Assembly: GCA_037903355.1 (NCBI GenBank)
Contig: JBAJFE010000005.1
Location: 3,658,001 to 3,722,000 of the forward strand
Origin: Trichuris trichiura
Taxonomy: Eukaryota > Nematoda > Enoplea > Trichinellida > Trichuridae
Reading direction: 5' to 3'
Length of the DNA: 64,000 bases
Shown here: positions 24,151 to 43,246 of the stretch, piece after piece
Layout: every line of letters starts with the position of its first letter
Position numbering within the stretch: the first letter of the stretch is position 1
Program-made: the position numbers and the translations under genes
The notes under the pieces: model-generated
Told to the model about the DNA's origin: nothing
What the model saw: the letters and a program-made list of their open reading frames with translations, nothing else
Database searches by the model: none

Positions 24151-27100
24151 GACTATATTTCCGTTCGCTTGACTGAAAAAATACCTGCTGTACGACTTCT
24201 GCACAAACCACCGTAGCAGAAAAGAGATGTTCACTGGACTTTGGAATTGAGCAGTATAATGAAGAGGCCGCAGTTTTCATGAAAGAAAAGTTTACTTTAT
24301 CAAAAACTCACTGAATGATGGGAAGTTGTTAGAACGTAAGGCAAGAAAGACAATATTGGTGTAACCTCATTGCGAAAGCGAATGAGCAATACTTGTTTCA
24401 GAAATCCGCTGAAGAACGAAAGGGTTTGCTAGCGCTCTGTTCGTACCATCTTAAAGACGCAAGATTTCGTAGCGGACGCGCAGGTTTTTACTAAGTACTT
24501 ATGAAGACCACGAGATTATCTAACTTTAACTTACTGTTACTGAATGTAAAATGGTGACTAACATTACGATTGGTAGGCGGTTGAAAATATGGTTGTCTTA
24601 AAGGAAATGACGAGGTTAAACTTAAATGCTTCACTTTGTACAGTTGTAGCGCAGGTGTCTTTAATTAACTTTTGTCAAGCCGAAACAAGCAACACGGTAA
24701 ATTTTGTACCAGAATTGTAAATAGGGTCGCCTATCACAGCTGTGGCCACTTTTCCGTACACAAAGGAACCACAAGCCGAAGAAGAGAAGCAGACGTACTC
24801 GTTAGGAACTTCATACTATCAGTAATTTGTTTCATTGCAGCTGAGCGCGAAAACTCAATCACCAACTTGTAACGCTACTGCTCGCGTTGCTTTCAATTTG
24901 TCAATTAAACGTAGACCAGCATACGCGGGAGAAGAATGAAAGCGTGGATCCGTTTCAAAATGAATTAACTAAAAATTGACCCTTTGCAGTGGGGTGAGTT
25001 GCGGCAAAAGTGACAGCTGCAAAACGCAGTATCAACTAGAATTCATTTGACAAAAGCGGAAATAATCGATGAATAACGCTTAATTTGATCAGGAGAAAAC
25101 TATTTCGACTGATACGAAGTAGACGTAAACTTCCGAAGGCGACGCACTGCTTGATGAGCTACTAAGCCTCTAAGAATAGAGAATTTGGCAACCTATCACA
25201 ATGGCTAACGCAAGCATATGTAAAAAGGAGAACTCCTAAGTTTACTTTAAGCATTGAATCCAAGAAATCACGTTCGACAGAAGGCAGCTGAGTAATATGC
25301 CATTACCACAGCATGGAGTCAGCGGTACACGTTAAGATCATTTCCGCAAGCATGCGAGCTACTAATTAAGGTGCTCAGCTAAATTTCCAATGAAAAAATT
25401 TACGCTGAGTAAATGACAATTATAAGGATGAATTCCAGCACCCGGCTGACTTAATCAGCCTTACCAATCATCTGCAGCCAACCGTCAAAGAGGAAAAAGA
25501 ACAAAAAGCGTATCGCAGCAAGACTTCCTAATTAAGACAACAAAATTTTCAACCAATCTTTAATTTGCTCAAGAGATGAGCCAGTACGATGAATGTGCGG
25601 AAGGTTCAAGATTATACTACTTATAATTATTTTATAAGAAGTGCTGCGAGTGCCTACTTAATGGCAGTGTTCACTGGAAGCGAAACGGATACAAACTTTG
25701 TTGGTCGCCTAGTTAAGAGACATTGTAAGAAACGAATAGCCCACAAAATGAATCATCACCTAACAACTGTGGACTGATTAAAATCAGATAAGCCACTTTG
25801 CTCAAAACGTATCTGCCAAACAGCTTATGAGACCTGCATGACGTGTACATAAATGCTATTAGCCCCCGCAATCATATTACACAATTCTGTTGAGTAGGAA
25901 TTAGAAACTGCGGCAATAAGCACCATAATACTGATATGGAATGATGGAATGCACAGCCAGTAAAAGGAGTAAAGCAATCAAATTGAAAATGCAGTCTTTT
26001 GGTAGGAGACAACAGTGCCTTATGCAGAATGTAAATTTTTTTTTTATTGATACGGTAGGATTTGGTTATTTGGGATATGCATTCTTTTTGTCCATCCATT
26101 GAAGACGGGCTTACAGCTGGACCTGAAAGCTCTGGAATAAATTGTTTGTTACTCCAAATAACAGGATCTTACTGTAATAATAAAAAATCGACATCCCACA
26201 TAAAGCAATCGAATTGGAAATGATTTCGGAAAGCTATGGAAGTCAAACGGTTTCTCACGTGATGATAAGTATAGTGCTACGGACACCATGGCGTCAAAGG
26301 AGTGAAAGCGTATCGATTGCGCAGAACTAATTGCGTCTTGCAGGATAGATGGAAAGGAAGAATTCAGTCGACAAAAGGAAGCGCACCGCTGGCCGCAACT
26401 TTAAGAAATCTCCCGGTAACTTATTCGTCAACGACATCTTTCCGTATAGACTGGCCTGAAGATGCATCCCGCTACCATATTTCCACCTTTCTACTAAACC
26501 AGGTATTTAAACATTCTGCATTCTTTCTTACGAGTTTTTAGTACCCGCATAACATCCTGTTTTGGGGCTGCATTTTCCAAATTCCACAACTGCCAGACAA
26601 TGCATAGCTTTGTAATTACAGCTAACTTTAATGTCACTTTCCTTCTCTACTTTTTACATTCAAAAAAATAAGGCGGTTTTTGCCATCTGATAAGAAGAAA
26701 AACTAGGTTACCTTAATCAATAGTTACGATTTACGTCGCAGTATAAGTATATGTTGACATGGAGTTTTACTAAAACACAAAAACTTAGACTCATAGACAT
26801 TTTTTCCCTATGATATACAGTAAAAAAGATGAATGCCAGTTGGCCAAATCATCTTCAAGAAATACTAATATCATCAAGATGTCGAGCGAAAAGAAGTATG
26901 GCTACTCCGTCCAATGCATTTCTGTACGATTCGTTACCCACTCAGTGTTTAATGCCAAAAGCAGATTACGTACATTAGCAAAGTGAGTTTATAAATCAAC
27001 GGCAGACAATATTCGTTTTGTATATATTTAGTCTGATTAACCAACGCGGAGAGTGCATAATATGCCAAATGGGAGGAGGGAAATTTCTCTCACTTAATCA

Positions 27101-29116
27101 ACTAAAAGATTTGCGGCAAAGACTTACTCTGAACAGAAAAAGTCATTTGCAGCCCAGCATATAATAAAATGCTCCCTTCTGTTTACTTCACACTAAATAT
27201 TCTACCCACGCGGGAATACTGAACACAGCTACAAAATATAGTGCCCAAAGACAAGCTAAATCCCTTAATTTCTCATTGTATGCACGGACACATTTGCAAT
27301 TTAAATAATTTGCATACCGATAGGACAAGCGTAGCATTAGTACTACTTCCTATGATTAATTAAATCAACTAGGAGCATTACAACGCGACACAATGGCTTA
27401 GAGGGATGCTGGTTTCCAAGGAACGAAGCCGCATTAGCTACAAGTTGGGGAATCTCATTGCATAAACAGTATCAGCCGATTAAGCTACTTTAGCCAGAAT
27501 GTATCCGGAGCAAAACACCTACTTTCCGTTAATGGAATAATAAGGGTTAATGCAAGCCCACATTCTTGATCGGTATGAATCGTATGCGCGTCAGGTGTCT
27601 GAACGTAACAAATTCTAAATATGTCGATAATCAGTCGTTTAAGCAGTTCTCTCTGGGACGGATCAACACCAACATTATTCCACTAAGCTTTCGTACACAG
27701 CTTTTGAAGAACAATATAAAAGTTAAAACCACATAGTTACGCACTGAGAGGTCCATAGAAGTACTTGTTCTTAACTGCTTTTGCAGGAAGTACGCGTCTT
27801 ACCGCTTTTATATTGCAAGCGGGCGATATAAAAACGATAATATAGAAAATATACAATGATATAAAACATAAAAGAATACTATAAAAATATGGTGAAAAAC
27901 AAAAATCCAAAATAACGCTGAACTTATTCGGTGATTCAGAAAAGGGTGATTTTAAAATTAGCTCAACAGCGAGTCAATCAGACAGCAATGGACAGCATAT
28001 TAAAATATGGCAACATCGGCGTCAATACCTTAACAACCGCGTCTGTGATGCCGTCACAGATTAATCGCAAGAACCAATACTATAAGGATCTTAGATATCT
28101 AATACCTACGCGTCAACTTCTATTGCCATTCACCGCTTGACAACAGAAGAGATAAATTAGCACAGAGTGCCAAACAGCATTCTGAAAGCTTAAATGATCA
28201 ATTCTGTGCAAGGTTCTACCGAAAGATAAATACCCAAAAAAAATCTCAATCCAAAAAGCCTTGAAAAAAGCCAACGTTTTTGTCACGCTAATAATGTTAC
28301 AAATATTCAGTTTTAGCTTTACTCAAAATTATGAATGCCAACATAGAGTTCGCTGTGGCAGCTATAATCACGGATCGCAACTTTTCATTCATCACTTACG
28401 GCACGTGTTATGACTCCACAAATTTGAATTAAGCAATGTAAAGAAGCGACGGAATTCACATAAAAATGGATTGCAACCACCCATCTTCCTTTGTTCGTAG
28501 TTATATATCTGTAACGATTTTTTCTAAAGTCCAATTAACCTAACTGCTTGAACGGCTGTTCATAGTTCCAACCAGTATTCGATTTTGACGACAAAGGTAA
28601 TAGGCTCAGAAAGCTTTAACCTTTCATTATGAACAAGTTCTCGCTTTAGTAATTTACGGCGAACGACGATGAGAAAACAATAGCATGAATTAGTGAAGAT
28701 ATACAAACTGAAAAACATTGCTTTGGTGAATTCTCTTCTCTTAAATTCCTGAAACATGCCAACGTATTCTTAAATGGATGAACGTCCTCTTCATAGTATT
28801 AGCGATTGGTGAGAAAAGCGACCATAGTTGTTTTCTGACCAACAACTGTCTTTGACAAAAGCAAAAAAGCAACTTCAGTACTGTCAATTAGACTATGCTC
28901 TCTCTGATAGGCGAAGAAAGGAGAGTATACAAGCGAAAAAGGTCTCCCCTTATTTGCATATCTTAAAAGCAACCTCAACGAAAATCAATCCTAAAAGGGC
29001 TGAGACTGTCGCTTCAAAGTTAAGTCTTTTCAATACCTAAGAGCAGCGAACTTAAGAATTTTGCATTTTAGAATGGCGACAAGAGCCAACCGGCAAGACG
29101 CGAGTTTAAAGATGAA
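24151..29116. other. 5-kb stretch with no recognised gene
   Basis: AT-rich throughout, with no ORF over about 80 codons and no domain I recognise on either strand. Single or short exons could be hidden here. I see no tandem array or TE protein. Confidence 0.45.
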
Positions 29117-29812
29117 ATGTTCAACAGCATTGAACATCGAGTGACCCGCAGAGTGTTAAGCGGTATTCTCTTTGTTCATCTGCTTGTAAATGTACGACCG
29201 GTGCAAAATAACTGCAAAGTTAACGAAGCCCGAAAGTGTTTTCGCAAGGTTATACAATCAGCCGGTGAGATATCTGAGGTAAACTGTACATTTTACCATC
29301 GCTTCAAAAGTTGCTACCTTTTTCCCGGTTGCTCCGAGTTGGAGACCGCGTCAGCGGCTAGCGTAGCCTACATGTCTATTACCGGTGTTTTCCTCCCGAA
29401 AGAGCTATTCCTTGCAATCATGATGAGTTGGAGCAATATATGCATGCCGAGATATTGTCAGAAGCAAACAAGAAATGATTGGTGCCATCGGATAATGAAT
29501 ATTACCGAACAGAAAATTGACTTGGCAATGCTGGACGAGATGGCCCTACTTAACCGCAAAGTGTTCTTGGGTACAGTGACGTCCACGGCTGCGTGTTATA
29601 GGCTGAAGAGAACCTTAACGGCGTGGTACCATTTTCGAACGACTTACTGCCCCTTTTATCAACCTGAATGCTTCTGCTTTGAATTGGTTGGCGAAGTGGC
29701 TCACTGGTGCAATTTACGATGCAGTTATTTGCTCAACTCGAGCAACATAAACTCCAAGGGCACATTAACCATCTACGCGATCTTATTGGTAGTAGCAGTT
29801 TTCTATAGATGA
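29117..29812 (+). CDS. orphan Cys-rich secreted or GPI-anchored protein
   Basis: An uninterrupted 231-codon ORF. After a basic start (MFNSIEHRVTRRVLSG) comes a hydrophobic segment (ILFVHLLVNV), consistent with a signal peptide. The body carries about 15 cysteines in loosely spaced pairs, including CMPRYC, CPFYQPECFC and WCNLRC, suggesting a disulphide-bonded ectodomain. It ends with a hydrophobic tail (LTIYAILLVVAVFYR) directly before the stop, as in GPI-anchored proteins. An AATAAA lies about 10 bases after the stop. I do not recognise the family; nematode DUF19-type secreted proteins are a possible comparison but the spacing was not checked. An upstream exon cannot be excluded. The nearest neighbours are more than 1.5 kb away. 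Confidence 0.65.
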   Translation: MFNSIEHRVTRRVLSGILFVHLLVNVRPVQNNCKVNEARKCFRKVIQSAGEISEVNCTFYHRFKSCYLFPGCSELETASAASVAYMSITGVFLPKELFLAIMMSWSNICMPRYCQKQTRNDWCHRIMNITEQKIDLAMLDEMALLNRKVFLGTVTSTAACYRLKRTLTAWYHFRTTYCPFYQPECFCFELVGEVAHWCNLRCSYLLNSSNINSKGTLTIYAILLVVAVFYR

Positions 29813-31570
29813 TGGAAACCAAAATAAATAAATACTTTGCGCGTCTTAACAGTGTAGACTTTGATGATACATTAGCGTGGCACTCTTTTTCCTTTATGAA
29901 CAAATGTTGGCTACTTTGGGGAGGATAAAACAAACGGAATGGCTAGACCCGTTCTTTTTTTTTAGATCTAAGAAAAAGCTTACTGTCTTCATAAGCTACC
30001 TCAGATAATTTAAATAAGTCGGTGACATTTCGGAAACGTCAATATAAAGTACCAGCGCAACCTAACCGTGCTGTTTTTAGTAATTAAAAGACCTGTTTAA
30101 GGTTATCGCATAAAGTTATCTTCTGAACCACGTAGTTAACCGTAAAAAAGGAAATTAAACTTTCAATTTCACTTTTGCATATCTGCATTGGTGAAATGTC
30201 TAGCAAAAATTAACTACTCAACAAAACGTAGGAGTAATTTCAAATAAACACTTACCGCCTCTTCGTCACTGTCAGCAGAGAATGGAATAAAATGCAGAAA
30301 GTGGGTATTTGCATTATGGCTTCCCGCGTTCCCATTTGCGCCAGTTAGCAGAGCGTACTTGGCTCGTCATGTTCAACTAAACAAACCAAATAACACTCGC
30401 TTGAAAATGGCCTTTCAGGATGCATCTTTGCCAATAAAAAATCCCCTATTGTTTAGCGGAAATAAATATGTGCATCAATCGAAGTGTACATTTCAAAGGG
30501 AGAGACTACATAGCACAACCTTACTTCCAAAACCTCAGTTCAACCTACTGTAATTTATAGACCGATGCAAAAAGCAAAATATCTCACAAACTCCACAGAA
30601 GAGATGAAGTTATTTGGAGGAACGAGAATTATGAAAAAACAGAGCAGTCATTAACATGCTTGGAAATTTAAATAACATCTTTTCGCCTGTAGTAGGTCTA
30701 CCTACTTTGAAGGGAATTTTGGGTCGACGAGAAAAAATGACCTAAAGTCAGCTGTTAAATGCCAAGAATATATTGCAAAAAATTTAAAGGAAAATAAGCT
30801 GATCAAATTTTGTCAAAATGAACCCTCTTTGGCATGACTGGAATGTTTTTGAAAAGCTTACATATCAGAGTAAAAAGAGTCTCCCACTTACACTCGCGTA
30901 TTAATGCTTAACAAGAGCGTTGACATTCAAAAGGAAGACAATTCGAAAAAGGCAAAAAAAGTAATGTTATCAAATACGGGCTTATAAAGGGTAAGATCGA
31001 ACTGCTATGAAATAGTTAAGCTATTATAACGAGCAGTATGCCTACATAGTTGGTAGCAAACAAAAAATGGAAGAAAGACTTACCCCTTTTCAATCACTAC
31101 GCTTCTTTTAAGCGCTTACCGATCCAACATTGCTAATTTTGCACGCTCGCTTTCGATCCACCTTAAAATGCATTACAGCGCCATTTCCAACAGAAACTAC
31201 GACAGAATAAAATACTTCACAGTAGGATAAAGCTTCGTTAACAAAACAGCTTATTTACCACAGGTAGCGCAAATTTTAATAATCGCGAAGACTCCCACTT
31301 GCAAAAGGTACAAAAGGTGTGGCACCAAAAAATGGGCGCACCGTAGTCGATACAATCTCTGCACCGTTAGTAACGTGTAACGCAGAAAGATCGCCCGGTT
31401 TCTGTGGGAAATAAAAAAGGAATTACAAACCGGGCATAGGCAGACAACAGCTTTAAGCAGCAAGCAACACACGGAAGCGCGCTACGTAATAAAACTACAT
31501 TGTGCATAGATGGCTGTCGTCAAAAATTTTACAAGAAATAACGACGGACGTACGTACGACGGCAGCTGGA
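29813..31570. other. intergenic, no gene recognised
   Basis: Holds the 3' UTR of the orphan gene (AATAAA at about 29822) and presumably that of WDR47 on the other strand. Nothing else is recognised. Confidence 0.45.
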
Positions 31571-37823
<6,253 letters not shown>

Positions 37824-40056
37824 CTGAAATGTTGGATACAATTTAATGGAACGGAAAAAGACCTAAAGACGTATTCAGCCGTCAGTCGACTACGGTGATT
37901 GAGAAGCAGTCAAAGTTAGGCAAGAGACAAATGGCAATGACGTCACACAAGCGACAATCAACCAATGCATCATTAAAAAGGAAACGACCGAAAACGAAAT
38001 GACGTAAACTTTGAGAGTTGCTAAAATTGCTGGATTCGCTTCGGCGGAAGCGAACGCCTTTGCGTTAGTTCAAAATTCGCTTTGCGCTGTGCTCGTATTG
38101 CCAATCGTTGAAAAGTCAATAGATTGGTTCATCTGCTCAAACAACCCATGTTCGACTCATTTGTCAAGCAAACAACCACAATCTCAATCGGTCCTCTATG
38201 GCTTATGGGCTTCTGCTAGTAAAGACCAGGGCATTACAACTGATCAATGCCTTTGTTCGTAGATGTTTTGCTTTCGTTTGTCAGCACATCACGAGCAGCC
38301 ATTCATTCATTCGTATTGTGAATAAGAATAAAAGCTACTTAAACAGATAGCTGATAGTATTTAATGCTGTGAAATATACCGCATATGATAATTGAAAAGA
38401 AGCGGAAAGACAATCAGAGCTTTAGAATGCGCAGTAAGAAAAGTAAAGTAGAGGAACTATGTTAAAAATGATTTAGTTCAGGCTTAACTTAATTGAAAAA
38501 TCCTACGAGCCTTATACGGTCGAATGACATGGACAAATAGAAGTTTAATTCATTAATTTACAGCCAATAGATTTAATGAAAGAAATACAGACTGAATCGG
38601 CTAATTTCCCCTACGGCAGATTGAAATCACGGATTAGCAATGACGTAATTCGATTTTTCAAAATTAACTAACCAAAAGCGGATGAAATGTCATCGGTGTA
38701 CTAGCAATGACCTGTTGGCTAAAGACGCAAAGACGCTGGAAAGCGCCCGGCTAAGAAAACCACATGCAAACGTTGCTTGCCGCCCTCCCGTCTTACGCAA
38801 CAAAGCATTAAGGCTCAAAACTGTTGTGAAAAAGTTTTAAGAGACTTCCAACGCAAACAGCAGCGAAGCCAGGAAAGCTTACGGCAACGGAGAAAAAGCA
38901 AAATGTCAACAAGCCAGAAACTGCAAAAAAGCCATTTTTGCTACCTGCGAAATGTGAAGGCTTCTAGTTTCCAAAAATTCTAGAATTAATTTCACCAGAT
39001 CAGCTTCGGAAATCTTAACCTCCAGCTTGGACATCATTGTCCAAGCATTCGACGATCGAAGTGCCTTGCTTGAGCGCTAAATGGTCGATTTATGGTTACT
39101 GTATACAAAAGTGATTAGCATGTTCGTATACGCGATCGATCGATGAGCATTTTCGATAATCTCAGCGAGGAAACTAAATGTTGCTGCTTCGCAAGCCGCT
39201 AACACAAACACTAATTCCCATTTAACATCTGCGCTTCCGCTTTATGCAGCAAAACGACTTGGTTGCGAAATGCAAGACGCTCGCTGCCTCTTTAAATTGG
39301 CTCCTTATTCCTTTCGTACTACAACTGGAGCTGTGATTAAATAATATGGCGCAAGTTTTTGAAAGATATTGCGCTACTTCATGAAACAAATGCACCGAAG
39401 AAAAAGCATCCAAACGATAGGCTTCATAAACAACAAAAATTACCATACTAAACAGCGCTATACACAAAGGTTCTAAAATAATTTTGCTAGACTACCGAAC
39501 GGTTTACAGTATTCAGTATTGCTGTAAGCTTTTAATTATGGACACCAGTGGTAGAGATAATATTTGAGCGCAATTGAACGAGCGCATATTAGCGTTCTGG
39601 AGCAGGGTTGTTCTGTTGAATAGTTTTACTACGCAGCAAATAATTGTTACGAGAAAACAGTTAAAAACCCAATGGTTCAGCTTGTTGCATACAGTAACCC
39701 ACTTTCGTACAGACTTAAATAGAAATCAGGTAAAGTATAAAGTTTTAAACTTCAGTTGCGCTAAACAGACTAACTAATTAGGTTCGATTTTTACTAACAG
39801 CCACAACTCGTTGTAAAGAACAAGAGCAGTCTTCAAAAACAAAATATTCATATGTTCGAATGAGTGACAACGGCTAGCAGCGCAGCTCAGCTGCTTAAAT
39901 TGATGGTTACAACCACCAAACTGCTTCCGGAGCGGGAAAACGTGCAAGACAACAACGCGATTTACCCCCTACCAAGATTAGACAAAATACAATAAGCCAA
40001 TTTTTGGTTTCCAATGGCAAGGTTACTGTAACAAAAACGAAAATATGTTGGTTGGG
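37824..40056. other. no recognised gene; should hold the missing WDR47 5' exon
   Basis: AT-rich DNA between the first recognised WDR47 exon and the end of PIN1. The exon encoding the N-terminal half of the WDR47 LisH motif should be here or further upstream but was not identified. Confidence 0.4.
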
Positions 40057-41155
40057 TCAAGCGGTCCTTAGTATTAAATGAATTCCGCTGTCGCTTTCTA
40101 CAGGCCCGCTGAGTTCGCCGACGGACAAGCTGAAAGCTGCATTTTCAAATTGCTTCTGCATCTTGCCGCGCGAAAAGTAGCCCAGGTCGCCGCAATCCTT
40201 CGCCGACGAGCAGTCGCTTTGCGTTTCCGCAATGTCCGAAAACCTCGCTCTTCCCGCTTTTATTTCTTCGCGGAAACCTGAAAATCCCAGCTGTTTTAGA
40301 TAAGTCTGCGCATTGGTACCTGCGAATCATTTACTCTTTACTAAATTTACCGCGTCCTCCTTTGATCTCGTGATAACTGCTTGCCTCCAAGAAGAGGGAC
40401 GCCGAGAATTCTTATGCTTTACCAAAATATGCGAACATTTTACCTGCAAGCCGAGAAAAATGAAGTAAAGGCTCGAAAATGGAATCATTAACTTTTGATG
40501 GCTCGGCTTCGCTAGCCTGTGGCACTGCTTCGGATTCAGCAGGCTTTACAGGCCGAGTCCATTGGCTCTTGTGTGTATATGTGTTGTAATAATAAGCTTT
40601 GCCTGGAAAAACAAAAGACAAAAGTAAAGAGCAAAAAACGGTGGAGAAACAAGCACGAATTGCCGTCTTTTGTCACAAACGCCTAATGGTCAAATAAATA
40701 CATAATAACCTAACGAAAATAATAACTAAACAACAACAGCAATCACAATTAGAACGACTATACGCCATTTACAGAGACGGCGAATATTTTCCCAAAGCTT
40801 AAGTATACCGAAACGTTTAAACGCAATGTCTACTAAAGTCGGAACATTCGTACTGTTCCGTAAAAGCCAAACATATGTACTCTCTATAACTTTGAAAGAA
40901 ACAAATCAAAGAAGCACTGTTAGAAGAAAGTACGCATTCCAACATTTCCCATAAGCCGCTCACCAAAAGCACTCGAAGAATTTAGAAGCTCAGAGTTGAA
41001 AAACTATTAGAAAAGTTATGTATATTAGATAAGGAATGAGGAAGCTTACCCGTAGAGCGACTCATTCTTTTTTCCCACCCTTTTGGCAACGGTGTGGCGT
41101 CGGTACCGCTCGGAGACTCGCCAGTTTGTTCGTCCGGCACCGCTAAATTATCCAT
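40057..41155 (-). CDS. PIN1: PIN1-type peptidyl-prolyl isomerase (WW domain plus parvulin)
   Basis: PIN1 isomerises phospho-Ser/Thr-Pro bonds in nuclear and cytoplasmic signalling proteins. Four exons give an intact 185-codon frame: 41155-41050, 40602-40493, 40443-40351 and 40305-40057. The last two introns are 49 and 45 nt; the first is 447 nt. The WW domain reads [15 protein letters not shown], then [15 protein letters not shown], and keeps the Ser-Arg phosphate-binding residues and both Trp. The parvulin domain keeps the phosphate-binding basic patch ([12 protein letters not shown]), the catalytic Cys in [16 protein letters not shown], the [16 protein letters not shown] segment and the His near the end (SGIHLILRT). 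The linker is Ala/Glu-rich. The start at 41155 ([10 protein letters not shown]) is the nearest ATG in frame. All key residues are present, so it should be active. Confidence 0.95.
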
Positions 41156-43246
41156 AGCGAACTTCTGAGCAACCGCAATCTCAGAATCGACCACGTCGGT
41201 AAAAAGACAACGTTGATGTCCTACTGTAGAATTAAGAAACCTGATGTATGGTTTGCAGGTAACATCAACATTAATTATTCTCAAGTACAATTCTACTTCG
41301 GCAAATACAGTAGCGGAATGTTAACTAATAGCGCCAGTGCGTATCGTGGAAATTTGTGCTCTTTTTTTTGCCTTTTTGTACTTACAGTCGCGCAGAATTT
41401 GGAAGCAACTGCGACGCAGTCGCTTCATTTGATGTTCTCTTGACCAAGTGCCGAAATACATCAAATAAGCAAGGAAAAAATTACTGTTCTTTCAATGCAA
41501 CCATTACGGCAAACTTTTGCCAGGAAAGAAACGATACAAACGTTGCCGTATAAAAGAACAGAACGTGACACCTAGCAAACGCATTCTCTCCGCTAACATT
41601 CAACAGATGTTATAAAGCAAAGCAGAAAACAAAATCGAGATTACGAAATGAAGAAATTTTCAAATGGCAACTCTTAGCACTTCTCTGGTTGCCTCATTAA
41701 GTTGGTGCGAAGGACTGATCAGAAAAAGAAGTGAATTAAGCGTCAACAACACACTGTCCAAACGTTGCTGACGTCACATTGTCCCAAATAAGCAACAAAG
41801 AGACTATGTCAGCAAACTACTGACGATTAGCCAAACGGGGCTAAAACACCTGAAAGAAAAGTAGGACAGAGACCAGTAAATGAACCTTCGACACTTTATA
41901 CTCTGCTCTAGCTAGTCTGGTCAAGTATTTGCAAAAATATATTTAAACTTAAAAGTTGCAACACTGGATGCATATGCTTAATAAAATTTGCTCCGTCTTT
42001 TAAATCCTCAAGCCCTTACAGTCAGTAATGGTTGCTTAAAGCTTAACACCTGCTCATCGTTTATTTGTAACACTACAGTTCTTTTTTGCATATAAAGCAA
42101 CAACAACGACACGATCATGGCATCAGAAACTATTTTTCCGTCGACAAGTTTGCAGTAATGGCAAAGACGCACTTAATTTCAACGAGCCTTACCGTTGAGC
42201 GTTATGGTAAAAATAAAATCCATTAGTGTCAATCTATGTAAATTATCTACGTTGGCCTTATCAGTTATTAAAATATGTGTCACATCAATCGTTTGTCATC
42301 AACTCCTGAAAGTTATGCAGTTTTCATTACCACATGCAAAAAAACGTTCGTTAAGCTCGCTACACTATTGCTCGATGGAAAAAAACTGAGCAGTTATACG
42401 CTTAGCGTCTGAGAGCGGTTAACAAGCAAGAGAACTTATTATTTTGACATACTTAGCTCCTTATTCGACAAGTTGCATAAAACGCTTTGAGAAAATGAAA
42501 AATCACCAAGCCCTCAACATCATTGTATTCAAATTTGCATAGATACCCAGCCAATGTCCATTTGTAGAACTATGGAAAAACGCGAGTACAAATTAAAGCT
42601 GGAAATTTAACACAATAGTCCTTGGAATTCTTTCGTTGGTCCGTCGCAACGCTAATGACAAAGTAAATTAGTCTTAAACGCTTGTTCGTTCTTTTGAGCT
42701 AATTTGAATGTACCACGCTGACAAGTGGCCGTCAGTCAAAGATAAGAAGTCAATTTGTACAGTTACAAAAGAATGCTGCGAACAAGAAGACAAAGCAGTT
42801 CAATGCGACGAAATCATTTTCACCGATCGCACAAAGAGTCCGCAATTCAAGAACACGTCATTCAGAGCGTGATTCTATAATTTCCTCGTCCATTTGGAGG
42901 AATTAAATCTGATTGGACACCCAATGAACACTGACTGTTCATTCCATTGTTTAATCATGAGACGCTGCTTTTTGAATAAAGATAATCTTCGCTGCCGCTT
43001 AAGGATTACCCAAAGATCGCTAAACCAATAGAAAGCATTTTCATTCCAGTTTCCATGCTTGACCAGCGGCTCTTCTAAGCACTAGCAAAACCAGCTGCAC
43101 GCGTAGTGGACATAATGCTTATCTTAATGCGACAACCATCTAAGGAAAGAACTTGTTTTTTCCTTTCGGCGCAGACGCACCTATTGTCGTTCTTCCAAAA
43201 GCTTCTGCGCAGCGTCGCTAAGCAGCCGTAGACACCTCGGATAATC
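41156..43246. other. intergenic, no gene recognised
   Basis: Shared upstream region of the divergent PIN1 and Thr-rich genes. AT-rich, with no coding similarity seen. Confidence 0.5.

Noticed and set aside
24151..29116. Hidden multi-exon gene in the empty 5 kb
   Set aside because: Short frames next to GT/AG pairs exist but none shows conserved residues. There is no evidence beyond chance.
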